Source: an uncultured Mobiluncus sp. | GTDB taxonomy: Bacteria > Actinomycetota > Actinomycetes > Actinomycetales > Actinomycetaceae | DNA length: 64,000 nucleotides | Assembly: GCF_902488535.1 (NCBI RefSeq) | Contig: NZ_CABTWO010000011.1 | Location: 13,262 to 77,261 of the forward strand | Direction of reading: 5' to 3' | Shown here: one piece after another, positions 54,639 through 63,701 of the stretch | How the letters are laid out: the number at the start of each line of letters is the position of its first letter | Numbering within the stretch: position 1 is the stretch's first letter | Notes under the pieces: model-generated | Told to the model about the DNA's origin: nothing | What the model saw: only the letters and a program-made list of their open reading frames with translations | Database searches by the model: none | Program-made: the position numbers and the translations under genes

Positions 54639-56368
54639 GACTCCGATTGTCCCACACGAGCCAGTTCGATTAACTCATCGGCGTGCGCAAGCGCCGTTTT
54701 TGTGAGCTTCGTCCCCGAAATCATCCGCGCCAGCTCCTCGCGTCGCGATTCCTGATCCAGCACTGTAATCTGGCTCTGTCCGCCGCTCTTCGTGATCTGC
54801 ACTTGGCGATCTCCAAACGCCGCGACCTGCGACAGGTGGGTCACCACGATGACCTGGTATTCCTGAGCCAGACGCGCCAGCCGCCGCCCGACCTCAATGC
54901 CGGCTTGCCCGCCAATCCCCGCATCGACTTCGTCGAACACGAAAGTGCGGCGCGCCCCCGTGCTTTCATTCTGGACGGGCTGACCAGTTTGAGATAACTG
55001 GGAGCCGCCGCCGGCCAAGGTCACTTCCAGAGCCAGCATGATACGGGAAAGTTCCCCGCCAGAGGCTGCGCTGGATAATGCCAACACCGGGGCTTTCGGG
55101 TGGGGGCGCAGCATGAACTCAATACGGTCTGCTCCGTGGGCGCCCGGTTCCCGTTCGCGAACCTCCACGGTGACCCGCGTGTCTTTCATATCCAGACCCA
55201 CCAGTTCCGCATTAATCGCCTTGCTGAGCGCACGCGCTGTCTTTTCGCGGGCCTCGTGCAGTTTTGCCCCCGCCTGTTTCACGGCCTGCGCCGCGGATTC
55301 CATCGCTAGGCGCAGTTGCTCTAAATGCTCCGTGCCTCCCTGCAATACCTGCAGCTCGGTGACAGTTTCCTGCCAAGCCGTGCCCAAATTTTCCGGTTCC
55401 ACTCCCAAGCGCAAACTCAAATCGGTAAACGTCGCCCGCCGACTTAACGCCTCCTGCAGCGCCTCCGGGTCAGCATTCAAATCTTGCAGATAGATCCCCA
55501 GCTCGCGAGCCGCATCATCGAGGGCATAACCGGCTCCGCTCACGCTTTGCGCGACCTCTTGCAAGCTCGGATCCTCTTCCGCTGCCCGCTGTAGAGCCCG
55601 GGTGGCCACGGCTACCAAATCGGTAGCGGCCGGGGTGGAATCCGCTTCAATGGCTCCCAGTGCTGCCGCGACGTTTTCACGCAAACTTTCCACGTTGGAC
55701 AGTTTCGCTACGCTGGCGCTAAGTTCCGTAAATTCGCCGTCCTCGGGCCGGAGACTGTCGAACTCTTCACAAAACCGTTCCAGCACCTCACGACGATGTT
55801 CGCGCTTTTCAGCGCTGGTTTCCCACTCAGCAAAAGCCTTTTGGGCGAGGCTCAAAGCCTCCCAGTCCTCAAGGTATTGTTCTAAAACCCGCTGATGGGC
55901 AGCGTCTCCATAAGCGTCCAAAGCGTCTCGCTGGGCCCGCTCGGTACGCAACCTTCCCTGCGCGGCTTGGCCGTGAACCGACACCAAGCTAGCACCGAAC
56001 TCCCCCAATATAGCGGCAGGAACCGTGCGTCCCCCCAGGTGAGCCTTGGAACGTGAATCTAGGGGCACGACTCTTGAGACCTCAGCAACACCGTCCTCAA
56101 CCACCCCGCCGGCTTCTTCCACAACAGCCCCGGCCACGCCGTCGACCAGGAAACTACCCTCCACCACGGCCTTCTGAGCACCGTGGGAAACCAGTGCGGG
56201 CTCGACTTTTGCCCCCAGCAGCCAGTCCAGCGAAGTCAGCAACATGGTTTTGCCGGCCCCGGTCTCTCCAGTTATGACGGTAAACCCCGGACCAAACTCC
56301 AGGGCAACGGAGCTAATCGTCCCTAAATTTTCGATCCGCAGTGATTCCAGCATTAGCGACCTCGCCAC
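54635..56368 (-). CDS. recN: DNA repair protein RecN
   Basis: An SMC-like ATPase of double-strand break repair, 577 residues. Walker A GETGAGKTML lies at 34-43, followed by two long coiled coils; the signature ASGGELSRIMLALE and Walker B VFDEVDAGIGGQAG are intact near residue 450-500. It overlaps nadK by 16 bases and steA by four. Confidence 0.97.
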   Translation of the reverse strand: MARSLMLESLRIENLGTISSVALEFGPGFTVITGETGAGKTMLLTSLDWLLGAKVEPALVSHGAQKAVVEGSFLVDGVAGAVVEEAGGVVEDGVAEVSRVVPLDSRSKAHLGGRTVPAAILGEFGASLVSVHGQAAQGRLRTERAQRDALDAYGDAAHQRVLEQYLEDWEALSLAQKAFAEWETSAEKREHRREVLERFCEEFDSLRPEDGEFTELSASVAKLSNVESLRENVAAALGAIEADSTPAATDLVAVATRALQRAAEEDPSLQEVAQSVSGAGYALDDAARELGIYLQDLNADPEALQEALSRRATFTDLSLRLGVEPENLGTAWQETVTELQVLQGGTEHLEQLRLAMESAAQAVKQAGAKLHEAREKTARALSKAINAELVGLDMKDTRVTVEVREREPGAHGADRIEFMLRPHPKAPVLALSSAASGGELSRIMLALEVTLAGGGSQLSQTGQPVQNESTGARRTFVFDEVDAGIGGQAGIEVGRRLARLAQEYQVIVVTHLSQVAAFGDRQVQITKSGGQSQITVLDQESRREELARMISGTKLTKTALAHADELIELARVGQSES

Positions 56369-57186
56369 CCTTCTACGGGCAAGCCAAACTTTTTCACCAA
56401 CCGGGCCGAGAACGGCAGGGACACCAACCGTGCCAGTTGCATATCGGTGGCGGACTTGGTAACCCGAATGGATGAACCCAGCGGCGCGGGCAAAATACGT
56501 CTCCCATCAGCCCAGACTTCGCAGTCCTGCACCTGTTGAGGCAGAACTTGAATCTCTAGTACCGACGACGGACCCAGTACCAGGGAGCGGGTAAACAAGC
56601 CGTGGGCGGCCAGCGGAGACAGCACTAAGGCTTGGACATCGGGCCACACCACCGGGCCGCCGACCGAAAAGTTATAGGCGGTAGACCCGGTGGGGGTCGA
56701 CACAATCAAACCGTCCGCGCCGTACTCGGAAACCGCTTCCCCATCGACGCCAAAAGCCAAAAGGGCGGGGTGGCCTTTATCGGTGCTCAGCACCGCAATG
56801 TCATTCGCGGCCCATTCTGATTCCACTGAACCATCGGGGTGACGCACTTCCACGTCAATACACATTCGTCGTTCCACCTGGTAGTCGCCACGCACCACGC
56901 GCTCACACAGCTCGCCGAGTTCTTCCTCCTCCGCTTCGGCGAGGAACCCGACGTGCCCCAAATTCACTCCGATAACCGGAACGCCTTGACGATGGGCGAT
57001 ATTAGCGGCTTCCAGAATGGTTCCGTCCCCGCCTAGCACAATGATGAGGTCGATTGGTTCCGAACTCGTGCGGTCCACCACGGTGATTCCGGCATTCTCC
57101 AAGTATCCGCGCACACTCGCCGCCGCCACAATAGCGGGTTCGCGGTAATGGTGGTGGAACACCATAATGGTTCGTTTTTTACTCAC
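56353..57186 (-). CDS. nadK: NAD kinase
   Basis: Phosphorylates NAD+ to NADP+. The GGDGTILEAANIAH motif and the later ADGLIVSTPTGSTAYNFSVGG are diagnostic. GTG 57186 (VSKKRTIMVFHHHYRE) has AAGG nine bases upstream; ATG 57207 lacks a binding site, so I prefer GTG, giving 277 residues. It follows a small Cys-rich gene that overlaps its start and is followed by recN with a 16-base overlap. Confidence 0.96.
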   Translation of the reverse strand: MSKKRTIMVFHHHYREPAIVAAASVRGYLENAGITVVDRTSSEPIDLIIVLGGDGTILEAANIAHRQGVPVIGVNLGHVGFLAEAEEEELGELCERVVRGDYQVERRMCIDVEVRHPDGSVESEWAANDIAVLSTDKGHPALLAFGVDGEAVSEYGADGLIVSTPTGSTAYNFSVGGPVVWPDVQALVLSPLAAHGLFTRSLVLGPSSVLEIQVLPQQVQDCEVWADGRRILPAPLGSSIRVTKSATDMQLARLVSLPFSARLVKKFGLPVEGWRGR

Positions 57187-57373
57187 CGGATTGGGCCTTT
57201 CTTGCATATTTCTGGACTAGCTGCGGGCTGGGAGGTTGATATTCACAAGTGGGTGTGGCCTCGCTGGCTCCGCAGCAATCCGCGTATCCCCCAAAATCCT
57301 GACACGTATTGTCCCAATTTTGCGGCTGTTCCGGCGTCTCGCCCCCCGGCTTGCCCCGAACTTCCTGTTCCAT
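57179..57373 (-). CDS. Small Cys-rich protein between tlyA and nadK
   Basis: A 64-residue open frame with a plausible site (AAGGG six bases before ATG 57373) and four cysteines, in DNTCQDFGGYADCCGASE and TPTCEY. The last codons overlap the nadK start by eight bases. Neighbours are on the same strand, with overlaps elsewhere in the chain, which supports translation. No family is recognised. Cys spacing suggests metal or disulfide binding. It could also be a spurious frame. Confidence 0.5.
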   Translation of the reverse strand: MEQEVRGKPGGETPEQPQNWDNTCQDFGGYADCCGASEATPTCEYQPPSPQLVQKYARKAQSGE

Positions 57374-57432
57374 AACTTTCCCTTCTGTCCACTTAATTTT
57401 CTCACACCACCACGTCAATGTGCCCCCGACGT

Positions 57433-58281
57433 CTATGGCTGAGGCCCTCTGGCAATAGCTTCCCCAACGGCGGTTTCCAACGGTTCCCCCTCCAGGTCTG
57501 GCAGGTTTCGCTGCCGCGCCACAGACTGCGCGGTGAGGTAGAGGAAGTATTCAACATTCCCGCTGGGACCGGCCAGTCCGGCAGGAGCCACGTTCAGTAC
57601 CGCCAATCCGGCCTCGTGAGCCTGGCGCGCAACGTTCTTGACAGTCTCACCGCGATCGTCTGGATCCCTGACCACACCCCCGCGTCCCAAGTTGTCACGA
57701 CCGATTTCAAACTGGGGTTTCACCATCAGCAGGTACTCTGCCTGCGGGTTTGCAGCACGTTGCAGCGCCGGCAGAACCAAACCGAGAGAGATAAAGGACA
57801 AATCCCCGACGACCAGGTCTGCGGGCGGGTCGATGAGGGCGGGATCCAGCGTACGCACATTGGTTCGTTCGAGATTCACTACCCGACTGTCGCTGCGTAA
57901 GCTCCACGCCAGTTGGCCATACCCCACATCGACCGCGAACACTTTGGCGGCACCGCGGCGCAGTAACACGTCGGTGAATCCTCCCGTGGAGGCGCCCGCG
58001 TCTAGACACACCGCTCCTGCTATCTCCGGAGTTGCTGGGCCATAAAGTTCCAGATAATCCAGCGCCCCCAGCAATTTGTGAGCGCCTCTAGACGCATAAT
58101 GGACTGTTTCGGGGTCGCGCAACACGATAGCCGAACTCAGCTCCACCTGTCGGGCTGGTTTCAGGGCCTCCTGACCGTCCACCAGCACCTGACCGGCAGT
58201 AATCATCTGAGCCGCTTGGGTACGGCTGGGGGCCAGGTGGCGACGCACCATCTCCGTGTCCAACCTTGCGCGTTTAACCAT
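57433..58281 (-). CDS. tlyA: TlyA-family rRNA 2'-O-methyltransferase
   Basis: Methylates rRNA; in mycobacteria C1409 of 16S and C1920 of 23S rRNA, giving sensitivity to capreomycin. A N-terminal S4 domain (RLDTEMVRRHLAPSRTQAAQMI) precedes a FtsJ-like Rossmann domain with CLDAGASTGGFTDVLLRRGA and VGDLSFISL. Length 282 fits. Overlaps the small gene before it. Confidence 0.94.
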   Translation of the reverse strand: MVKRARLDTEMVRRHLAPSRTQAAQMITAGQVLVDGQEALKPARQVELSSAIVLRDPETVHYASRGAHKLLGALDYLELYGPATPEIAGAVCLDAGASTGGFTDVLLRRGAAKVFAVDVGYGQLAWSLRSDSRVVNLERTNVRTLDPALIDPPADLVVGDLSFISLGLVLPALQRAANPQAEYLLMVKPQFEIGRDNLGRGGVVRDPDDRGETVKNVARQAHEAGLAVLNVAPAGLAGPSGNVEYFLYLTAQSVARQRNLPDLEGEPLETAVGEAIARGPQP

Positions 58282-58459
58282 GATTCGCTGACAGTGCCTC
58301 GTCCCCGTTTAAGACCGTCTGCAGGTCGGCGGCAACCTTTTGCAACAGTTCCAACTGCGATTCCAAGGGTGCCTCATGGGCGGCTTCTATTTCTTCCCGG
58401 TAATCATGCAGGTCCTGAGCGTTCAACGCAGCAGGAGTGGGAACCTGATTATTCGTCAT
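58274..58459 (-). CDS. Small protein between the HAD fusion and tlyA
   Basis: A 61-residue protein, mostly helical (LHDYREEIEAAHEAPLESQLELLQKVAADLQ). GGAG lies before ATG 58459, which overlaps the upstream stop by eleven bases, and its stop overlaps the tlyA start by eight. M. tuberculosis has a small unnamed gene (Rv1693) in the same place. Function unknown. Confidence 0.8.
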   Translation of the reverse strand: MTNNQVPTPAALNAQDLHDYREEIEAAHEAPLESQLELLQKVAADLQTVLNGDEALSANHG

Positions 58460-60998
58460 CTTCCGTCTCCTGTTCAACAACCAGTTCGGTATCGTTGCGC
58501 TCAGGATCGGCTTCGTCTCGGTCCAGGTCGTCTTCCTCGCCATAGTCGCGTTCGACTTCACGTACCACGCTAAACTCGGGGCAATCCACCCGATTGCCCT
58601 GTTCTCTGGCATACCATACGGCTGCCAGGATGGCGCGAAACTCCCCTAGGGACACTACCGTGCCGTCCTCGCTCAACACCCCCAGACCGCGGACTTCAAT
58701 ATCGTGACCGTTCACGCGAGCCCGCGTGTTTTCGGTGTACCACCAGCCGCGATTGCGCAGTTCCGGGCGTTCAATCGGAATTGTCAGGTCGGACAAATCC
58801 AACCCCACAAAAGTCGGCCTTTGGGCTGGCGGGGCCATCACCAGGTCGCGGGGCTGCGTGAGCCCGGTCAGCACCACGCAAGACGCCACTTGGGCATTGT
58901 TTGCTCCGACAATATCGGTAGCCAACTGGTCGCCAATGGCCAGCGCGTGTCGCTTCAAAATCCGATGTTTGCGTTCCGCCGCTTTGACCCGGTCGAACTC
59001 TTTCTCTTTCGCCAGGTCGGCTTCGCTAAGGACCACGGGTTCACTATCCGGATCCTCTTTCGCTTCACGAGCCTGCCTGGCTTGCTCTCGAGCGGCCGCC
59101 GCGGCTTCTTCGTTGGCTTTGACTTCCGCGGCGATTTCCTCATTGTCCATCAGGTAGTCCTGACAACGGTTAATCGCTAAATCGTAGATGGAGGTTTCCG
59201 GTTTACCGCACACGATCGGTTCGCTCTTGGTGGCTCGGCGTACCGCTTCCACCAGGGAACCGTTGCCGATACCGCGGCCTTTTTCGGTTGGCAGTGCGTA
59301 ATCCATGTTCGTGGCCACCCACTTGGCGCCATTCGCAATGGCATAGCAGGCCTCGGACAGCTCAGCCCAGCCCACATCAAACCCGAGCCCTTGCAAAACC
59401 CCGGCAGGCTCCTGGTCAGCCGTGGACACGACTTCAAAGCCCGCCGCCTGTACGGCTTGCGGTACACCCTCGCCGCCCACGCACAGCACTTTCGACCCCG
59501 GTTCCAGCAGTTCGCTGAGTTTCGCGGCTCCATCTTGAGCTGAGGTCACGATGTCATCGGGTTTAGCTTCTACCCCAGCTGCAGCCAATTTCGCCACCAC
59601 GTCCTGCGGTACGCGCGCCGCATTATTGGTCAGGAACACGAACTTTCCGCCCAATTCGCGCCCTGCAGAAATACTTTGTCCCACCCCGTCTACCGGCTGT
59701 GACCCGTTCCAGGTCACCCCGTCCAAATCGGTGAGCAGCAGCGGGTAGAGCTGAGCCAGCGGCACATTCGCCCCTTGCAGCGTGGTCGGGTTAGCCTGCT
59801 GTTCGGCTTCTTCAGCTTCTTGAATATCCAGGATTTCGACATCCTCTGGCTCCCGCGGAATGAGTGCCTGCGCGGAGTCGGCTTCCTCATCCCGTCCCAG
59901 CTCTCGCAACCGGTCAGCCTTCACGCTGAGCAACCGTCCGTATTCAAAACTCTCTGAATCGGGATCCACCTGGGCCAAGGCTGCTTCGATAACAGCCAGT
60001 CCGGTCTCGTACTCACCCAAGTCCGCCCGTGCGGAGGACTCCACCAGGGCGAGTTCAAAATGTTCCGTTCGGTCCAGATCCCCTGGCTTCACAGCTTTAA
60101 TGATTTCCAACGCTTTTTCGGGGCGACCCAGACCGCGTTCGGAATCCGCTTCTACCGATTTCAACACTTCGACGCCGCTCATCCGCCGGGCGGTTTTCAC
60201 TTCACGCAGCGCTTCGCTGTACTTGCCACAGGCATAGGCGGTCAAAGCGACAGCTTCGCGAACCACGTCGATACGCCAAGCCATCTTCAGGGCTGCCCGG
60301 GCATATTCATAAGCGAGTTCGGGCTGAGTGTCGAACAGTTCTGCGGACATAACCAGGTGGCGAGCCACGTTTTCCGCAGTTTCTTTCGGTAGCGGACTGA
60401 GCCGGGACCAGGCCTCTTTATCTAACATATCCCAAGTAATCGAGGCGGGGATTTCCAGGTAACGGGAACGTCCCGTAGTGCCGTGACCGCGTTTGTCCGA
60501 CCCGGTGTGGCTGCGGTTGTACCCCCGGTCGTCGTAACGGGAGCGTTGTGAGCCTTGAGAACGGAATCCCGAACGTCCCGAGTCGCGTCGCTCTCCACCG
60601 CGTTCAAAGTTGCGTTTGCCGCCGCGTTCATCACGCCGCCAGTCATCACGTCCGGCACGTCCCACTCGGTCGTCACGCCGCCAGTCATCGCGACCAGCAC
60701 GTCCCCCTCGGTCGTCACGCCGCCAGCCGTCACGGTCATTGTCGCGTCGAGAACGCCCTGAGTAGCCAACGCGTTTGCCGCCGCGATCCTCTCGGCCGTA
60801 CTTGCCGCCTGACTTATACCCGCCTTTACGGTCGCCTTTGAAACCTCCGCGACCTTTATGTTCGTTATCTCGTTTGTCGCCGCGTGACCCGCGGCCTGCA
60901 TCTGAGTCATCGCGAGACTCACCTTTGCGCTCGCGCCAATTTTCGTTTGGTTCCTCTGCCAAGTTTTCCCAAGGGCGAGGATTATCTGAAGCTGTCAC
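58449..60998 (-). CDS. Fusion of RG-rich region, TPR-like domain and HAD phosphatase
   Basis: An 849-residue protein of three parts. Residues about 15-185 are low-complexity Arg/Gly/Asp (RNA-binding-like), with a 14-residue tandem repeat. Residues about 190-420 are helical TPR-like repeats (ALREVKTARRMSGVEVL, KALEIIKAV). From about 440 a NagD-type HAD-IIA domain follows: LLTDLDGVTWNG (nucleophile Asp), FLTNNAAR, GKPE and GDQLATDIVGANNA. An 80-residue charged, coiled segment is inserted between GKPE and the last motif, and an acidic tail ends the protein. Start is GTG 60998 with AAAGGA eight bases upstream. In Mycobacterium the HAD protein Rv1692 is a separate gene. Confidence 0.88.
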   Translation of the reverse strand: MTASDNPRPWENLAEEPNENWRERKGESRDDSDAGRGSRGDKRDNEHKGRGGFKGDRKGGYKSGGKYGREDRGGKRVGYSGRSRRDNDRDGWRRDDRGGRAGRDDWRRDDRVGRAGRDDWRRDERGGKRNFERGGERRDSGRSGFRSQGSQRSRYDDRGYNRSHTGSDKRGHGTTGRSRYLEIPASITWDMLDKEAWSRLSPLPKETAENVARHLVMSAELFDTQPELAYEYARAALKMAWRIDVVREAVALTAYACGKYSEALREVKTARRMSGVEVLKSVEADSERGLGRPEKALEIIKAVKPGDLDRTEHFELALVESSARADLGEYETGLAVIEAALAQVDPDSESFEYGRLLSVKADRLRELGRDEEADSAQALIPREPEDVEILDIQEAEEAEQQANPTTLQGANVPLAQLYPLLLTDLDGVTWNGSQPVDGVGQSISAGRELGGKFVFLTNNAARVPQDVVAKLAAAGVEAKPDDIVTSAQDGAAKLSELLEPGSKVLCVGGEGVPQAVQAAGFEVVSTADQEPAGVLQGLGFDVGWAELSEACYAIANGAKWVATNMDYALPTEKGRGIGNGSLVEAVRRATKSEPIVCGKPETSIYDLAINRCQDYLMDNEEIAAEVKANEEAAAAAREQARQAREAKEDPDSEPVVLSEADLAKEKEFDRVKAAERKHRILKRHALAIGDQLATDIVGANNAQVASCVVLTGLTQPRDLVMAPPAQRPTFVGLDLSDLTIPIERPELRNRGWWYTENTRARVNGHDIEVRGLGVLSEDGTVVSLGEFRAILAAVWYAREQGNRVDCPEFSVVREVERDYGEEDDLDRDEADPERNDTELVVEQETEDDE
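60628..60733. repeat. 42-base tandem repeat in the fusion gene
   Basis: Copies begin at 60628, 60670 and 60712, exactly 42 bases apart, the last partial. Each encodes a 14-residue unit such as DWRRDDRVGRAGRD. It lies in the RG-rich region and the number of copies may vary between strains. Confidence 0.85.
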
Positions 60999-61142
60999 TG
61001 TTATTGTCCTTTGCAATCGTTCCACTATTCTGTTTTCACCATTAAGTCTACACGTACCCAGGGTCCAAAAAATCCTCAGTCTGTTCGGCGGCGGGCTGGT
61101 CTCGGTGTCGTTTTCAAACCGTTTCCCCTTAAGATGGAGAGC

Positions 61143-61727
61143 ATGGAAATCACAGTGGCGGCGGACGGCTCGGCCTTGGGCAACCCCGGACCAGCCGGAT
61201 GGGCGTGGTACGTTGACGAAAATTGTTGGGCGGCAGGAGGCTGGAGCGAGTCCACGAACAACCGCGGCGAACTGATGGCAGTGGTGGATTTCTTGGAACG
61301 AACCGCTGGCATCCCCAACCTAACCATTCATTTCCTATGCGATTCTCAATATGTCATCAACTCGGTAACCAAGTGGATGCCGGGATGGAAACGCCGGGGT
61401 TGGCGCAAGGCTGACGGCAAAGCAGTGTTGAACGATGACCTGATGAAACGTTTAGATCAGGGTCTGGCGGGGCGAGCGGTGGACTTCCATTGGGTGAAAG
61501 GCCACGCCGGGCACACCCTGAACGAGAAAGTCGACCAGCTGGCTCGTGGGGCCGCCACCGCCTATCAACAGGGGCTTTCCCCCCGTACCGGCCCCGGTTT
61601 AAGCCCTGAACTGCGCAGCTTAACCGCCCACCCTCAGTTCGCGGCGAACACGGCTCCCCCCAGCACGACTGCGCCCACTGCACCGCCAGATACTCGAGAC
61701 GCAGGCATACAGGAAACCTTGTTCTAG
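61143..61727 (+). CDS. rnhA: Ribonuclease HI
   Basis: Cuts RNA in RNA-DNA hybrids. Catalytic residues are D8 (VAADGS), E43 (NNRGELMAV), D67 (LCDSQYV) and D131, with H121/H124 in GHAGHTLNEKVDQLA. The core ends near residue 140; a Pro/Thr-rich tail of about 50 follows and is unusual. ATG 61143 is close to GGAG; ATG 61134 is an alternative start. Located divergent from the fusion gene. Confidence 0.94.
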   Translation: MEITVAADGSALGNPGPAGWAWYVDENCWAAGGWSESTNNRGELMAVVDFLERTAGIPNLTIHFLCDSQYVINSVTKWMPGWKRRGWRKADGKAVLNDDLMKRLDQGLAGRAVDFHWVKGHAGHTLNEKVDQLARGAATAYQQGLSPRTGPGLSPELRSLTAHPQFAANTAPPSTTAPTAPPDTRDAGIQETLF

Positions 61728-61786
61728 CCGTCCCCCGAAAAACTGTCCCCCGTGAGAAATCGGTCTCGCCGCGATAGATTGGTTAT

Positions 61787-62497
61787 ATGCAGAAACTACC
61801 CCGAGATACCGACACCCTGCTGGATGCCGCTCTAAGCCTGCCCGAACGACACATCGACAGGGTGATTGCTCGGTTGCTCGATAAACACCCAGGCATTTCC
61901 ACTCCCGCGCTGATGAATCTGGTGACGCGGCGCTACGTGCGGGTGTCCCAAACAGCTTCCGCAGGAGTGGGGGCGGGAGCCGCGGTCCCCGGCTCCGGGC
62001 TGGCTCTTGGGGCCGCTTTAACTGGGGTGGAGCTGAGCGTATTTGCCGCCAACACGGCACTTTACGTGTTGACGATGGCACGACTTTCGGGCGTTCCCAC
62101 CCAAAACTTGGAGGCTCGCAAAACTTTGGTTCTCTCGGCAATACTTGGGGATGAAGCCAGCAAGCTGGTCTATGACCAGGCCGGATTCGGCATCTGGAAC
62201 TGGGCGCGTGCTCAAGTTGCCGATAATGCTTCCGCGACCCTGAGTTCGGTCAATAAGGCTTTGGCACAGTTCGCCGGGAAAAAAATTTCTAAAAAACTTT
62301 CGGGACACGTTGTGGGGCGTTTTATCCCCCTAGGCATCGGCGGCGCTATCGGGTTTTTCTCGGGGCGCAAACTCGCCCTGGACACAGTCAAGGGGGTCAA
62401 TGCTCAGATTACCTTGCTGGCAAACCCGCAATCGGCTCCCGACTGGCGTCCTCCACTCGCTGCGCACACCCCGGACCGGGACGCAATAGAACGTTAG
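61787..62497 (+). CDS. EcsC-like protein
   Basis: A 236-residue protein with a Gly/Ala-rich hydrophobic middle (SAGVGAGAAVPGSGLALGAAL) and later FIPLGIGGAIGFFSGRKLALDTVKG, both typical of EcsC-family proteins, whose role is unsettled. A further hydrophobic segment follows FAANTALYVLTMARL. It lies 60 bases after rnhA, and its end overlaps the converging esterase. Confidence 0.65.
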   Translation: MQKLPRDTDTLLDAALSLPERHIDRVIARLLDKHPGISTPALMNLVTRRYVRVSQTASAGVGAGAAVPGSGLALGAALTGVELSVFAANTALYVLTMARLSGVPTQNLEARKTLVLSAILGDEASKLVYDQAGFGIWNWARAQVADNASATLSSVNKALAQFAGKKISKKLSGHVVGRFIPLGIGGAIGFFSGRKLALDTVKGVNAQITLLANPQSAPDWRPPLAAHTPDRDAIER

Positions 62498-63459
62498 TGA
62501 AACTGCTCCAGCCAGGCGTGTTGCTTTAACAGGTGGTGCAGGTTGGGGTCGTCGTGTTCGTTAAAGGGATACACTTCCATGCGTTTGTCCCCGCTCCACT
62601 CGTTGAAAATTGAGTAGGTGCAGGCGGGAGGCACGTACTCGTCACTGAGCGACACTGAGAAATAGGCCGGATGATCGGCTTGTCGCGCGAAATTAACGGC
62701 ATCAAAGTACGACAAGGTGGTTTCTACCTGCTCATATCGGTCCGGGTAGGCCCGCAGATAACGCTGCACTTCCCGGTAGGGCATATGGTCGTTGTGACTG
62801 ACCCCATACAGCACGTTGCCCAGAGCCAAATCCGACAGTACTGCCCTCACGCCCTCGTGCCACGCCCCGACGCAGACCGCCAAGGTTCCGCCCTGGGACG
62901 CTCCAGCCACAAAAATTCGCGTCGGGTCGATAAAGTTTAAGGTCAACGCAGTGTCAATAGCCCGGTAGGCGTCAGTGATGAGGCGGCGAAAGTAATAGGT
63001 TTCGCGGTTTTCAACGCCCAGTGTAAAGAATCCGAAAGCGTGCGGAGGGGCTGGATGCGGGTCAGGAGTGGCTCCCCCGGTGCCGCAGTCTCCGCCTTGA
63101 CCGCGGCTGTCCATAATGAGATGCACGTAACCGGCAGAAGGCCAGAACATGCGTTCTCCGGGTACCCCGCGTCCTACCCCGTAGCCGAGGTATTCTACGA
63201 TGAGGGGTTGGTTTTTGCGTTTGGTAAATCCGGGTGCACCCGCCAGCCAGCATTTGATGTTTTCGCCGGCAAATCCGGGAAAGGTCACATCGTAAAATTC
63301 GAGGGTTTCTATCGGGCTATCGACCCTCTGCAGCTGAGCGAGCGCTGGAATCTGACGAGATTCCTGTAGTGTCTCGCTCCAGAAACTCGCGAAATCTGCG
63401 GGCATCTGGACCTGCGGTAAAAACTTTTCCAGTTCGTTTCGTTCCATATCGGCTCGCAT
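62494..63459 (-). CDS. Acetyl xylan esterase / cephalosporin-C deacetylase family hydrolase
   Basis: A 321-residue alpha/beta hydrolase of the AXE1 family (carbohydrate esterase 7), which removes acetyl groups from oligosaccharides. The nucleophile Ser lies in VAGASQGGTLAV, the acid in SLSDEYVPPACTYSIFNEW and the His in NEHDDPNLHH; the family motif DSRGQGGDCG is also present. No signal peptide, so it acts inside the cell. ATG 63459 has GGGGAGGAC upstream. Confidence 0.92.
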   Translation of the reverse strand: MRADMERNELEKFLPQVQMPADFASFWSETLQESRQIPALAQLQRVDSPIETLEFYDVTFPGFAGENIKCWLAGAPGFTKRKNQPLIVEYLGYGVGRGVPGERMFWPSAGYVHLIMDSRGQGGDCGTGGATPDPHPAPPHAFGFFTLGVENRETYYFRRLITDAYRAIDTALTLNFIDPTRIFVAGASQGGTLAVCVGAWHEGVRAVLSDLALGNVLYGVSHNDHMPYREVQRYLRAYPDRYEQVETTLSYFDAVNFARQADHPAYFSVSLSDEYVPPACTYSIFNEWSGDKRMEVYPFNEHDDPNLHHLLKQHAWLEQFH

Positions 63460-63603
63460 TGTCCTCCCCGGGGATGCACCGGATGCCTTTTGACCAATTC
63501 AATTATGCTCTCTGCTGAACCTACTGAAGCAAATCCTAAACCAGTTCAACTGCGGTCCACGCTAGCAGTACAGGCTCAGGACACATTGATTCATACCGTT
63601 AAA

Positions 63604-63643
63604 TGCGATTCGCGGGGAAACTCATAGCTTCCCCGCGAACGCA
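63604..63643 (-). other. Strong hairpin downstream of carbamate kinase
   Basis: TTCGCGGGGAA (63609-63619) pairs perfectly with TTCCCCGCGAA (63629-63639) and is extended by TGCG/CGCA around one bulged base. It follows the kinase stop by about 60 bases, but the trailing T-run is only ATTTAA, so terminator activity is likely but unproven. The remaining bases of 63460-63701 hold nothing else I recognise. Confidence 0.5.
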
Positions 63644-63701
63644 TCATCTACAGAATGGCGGAATACGTTGCGTAGTCCTGGAAGACAATAGAGCTAGTGC
63701 C

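Noticed and set aside
60628..60733. Possible CRISPR array
   Set aside because: Repeats are contiguous, without spacers, and code for a peptide repeat in frame.
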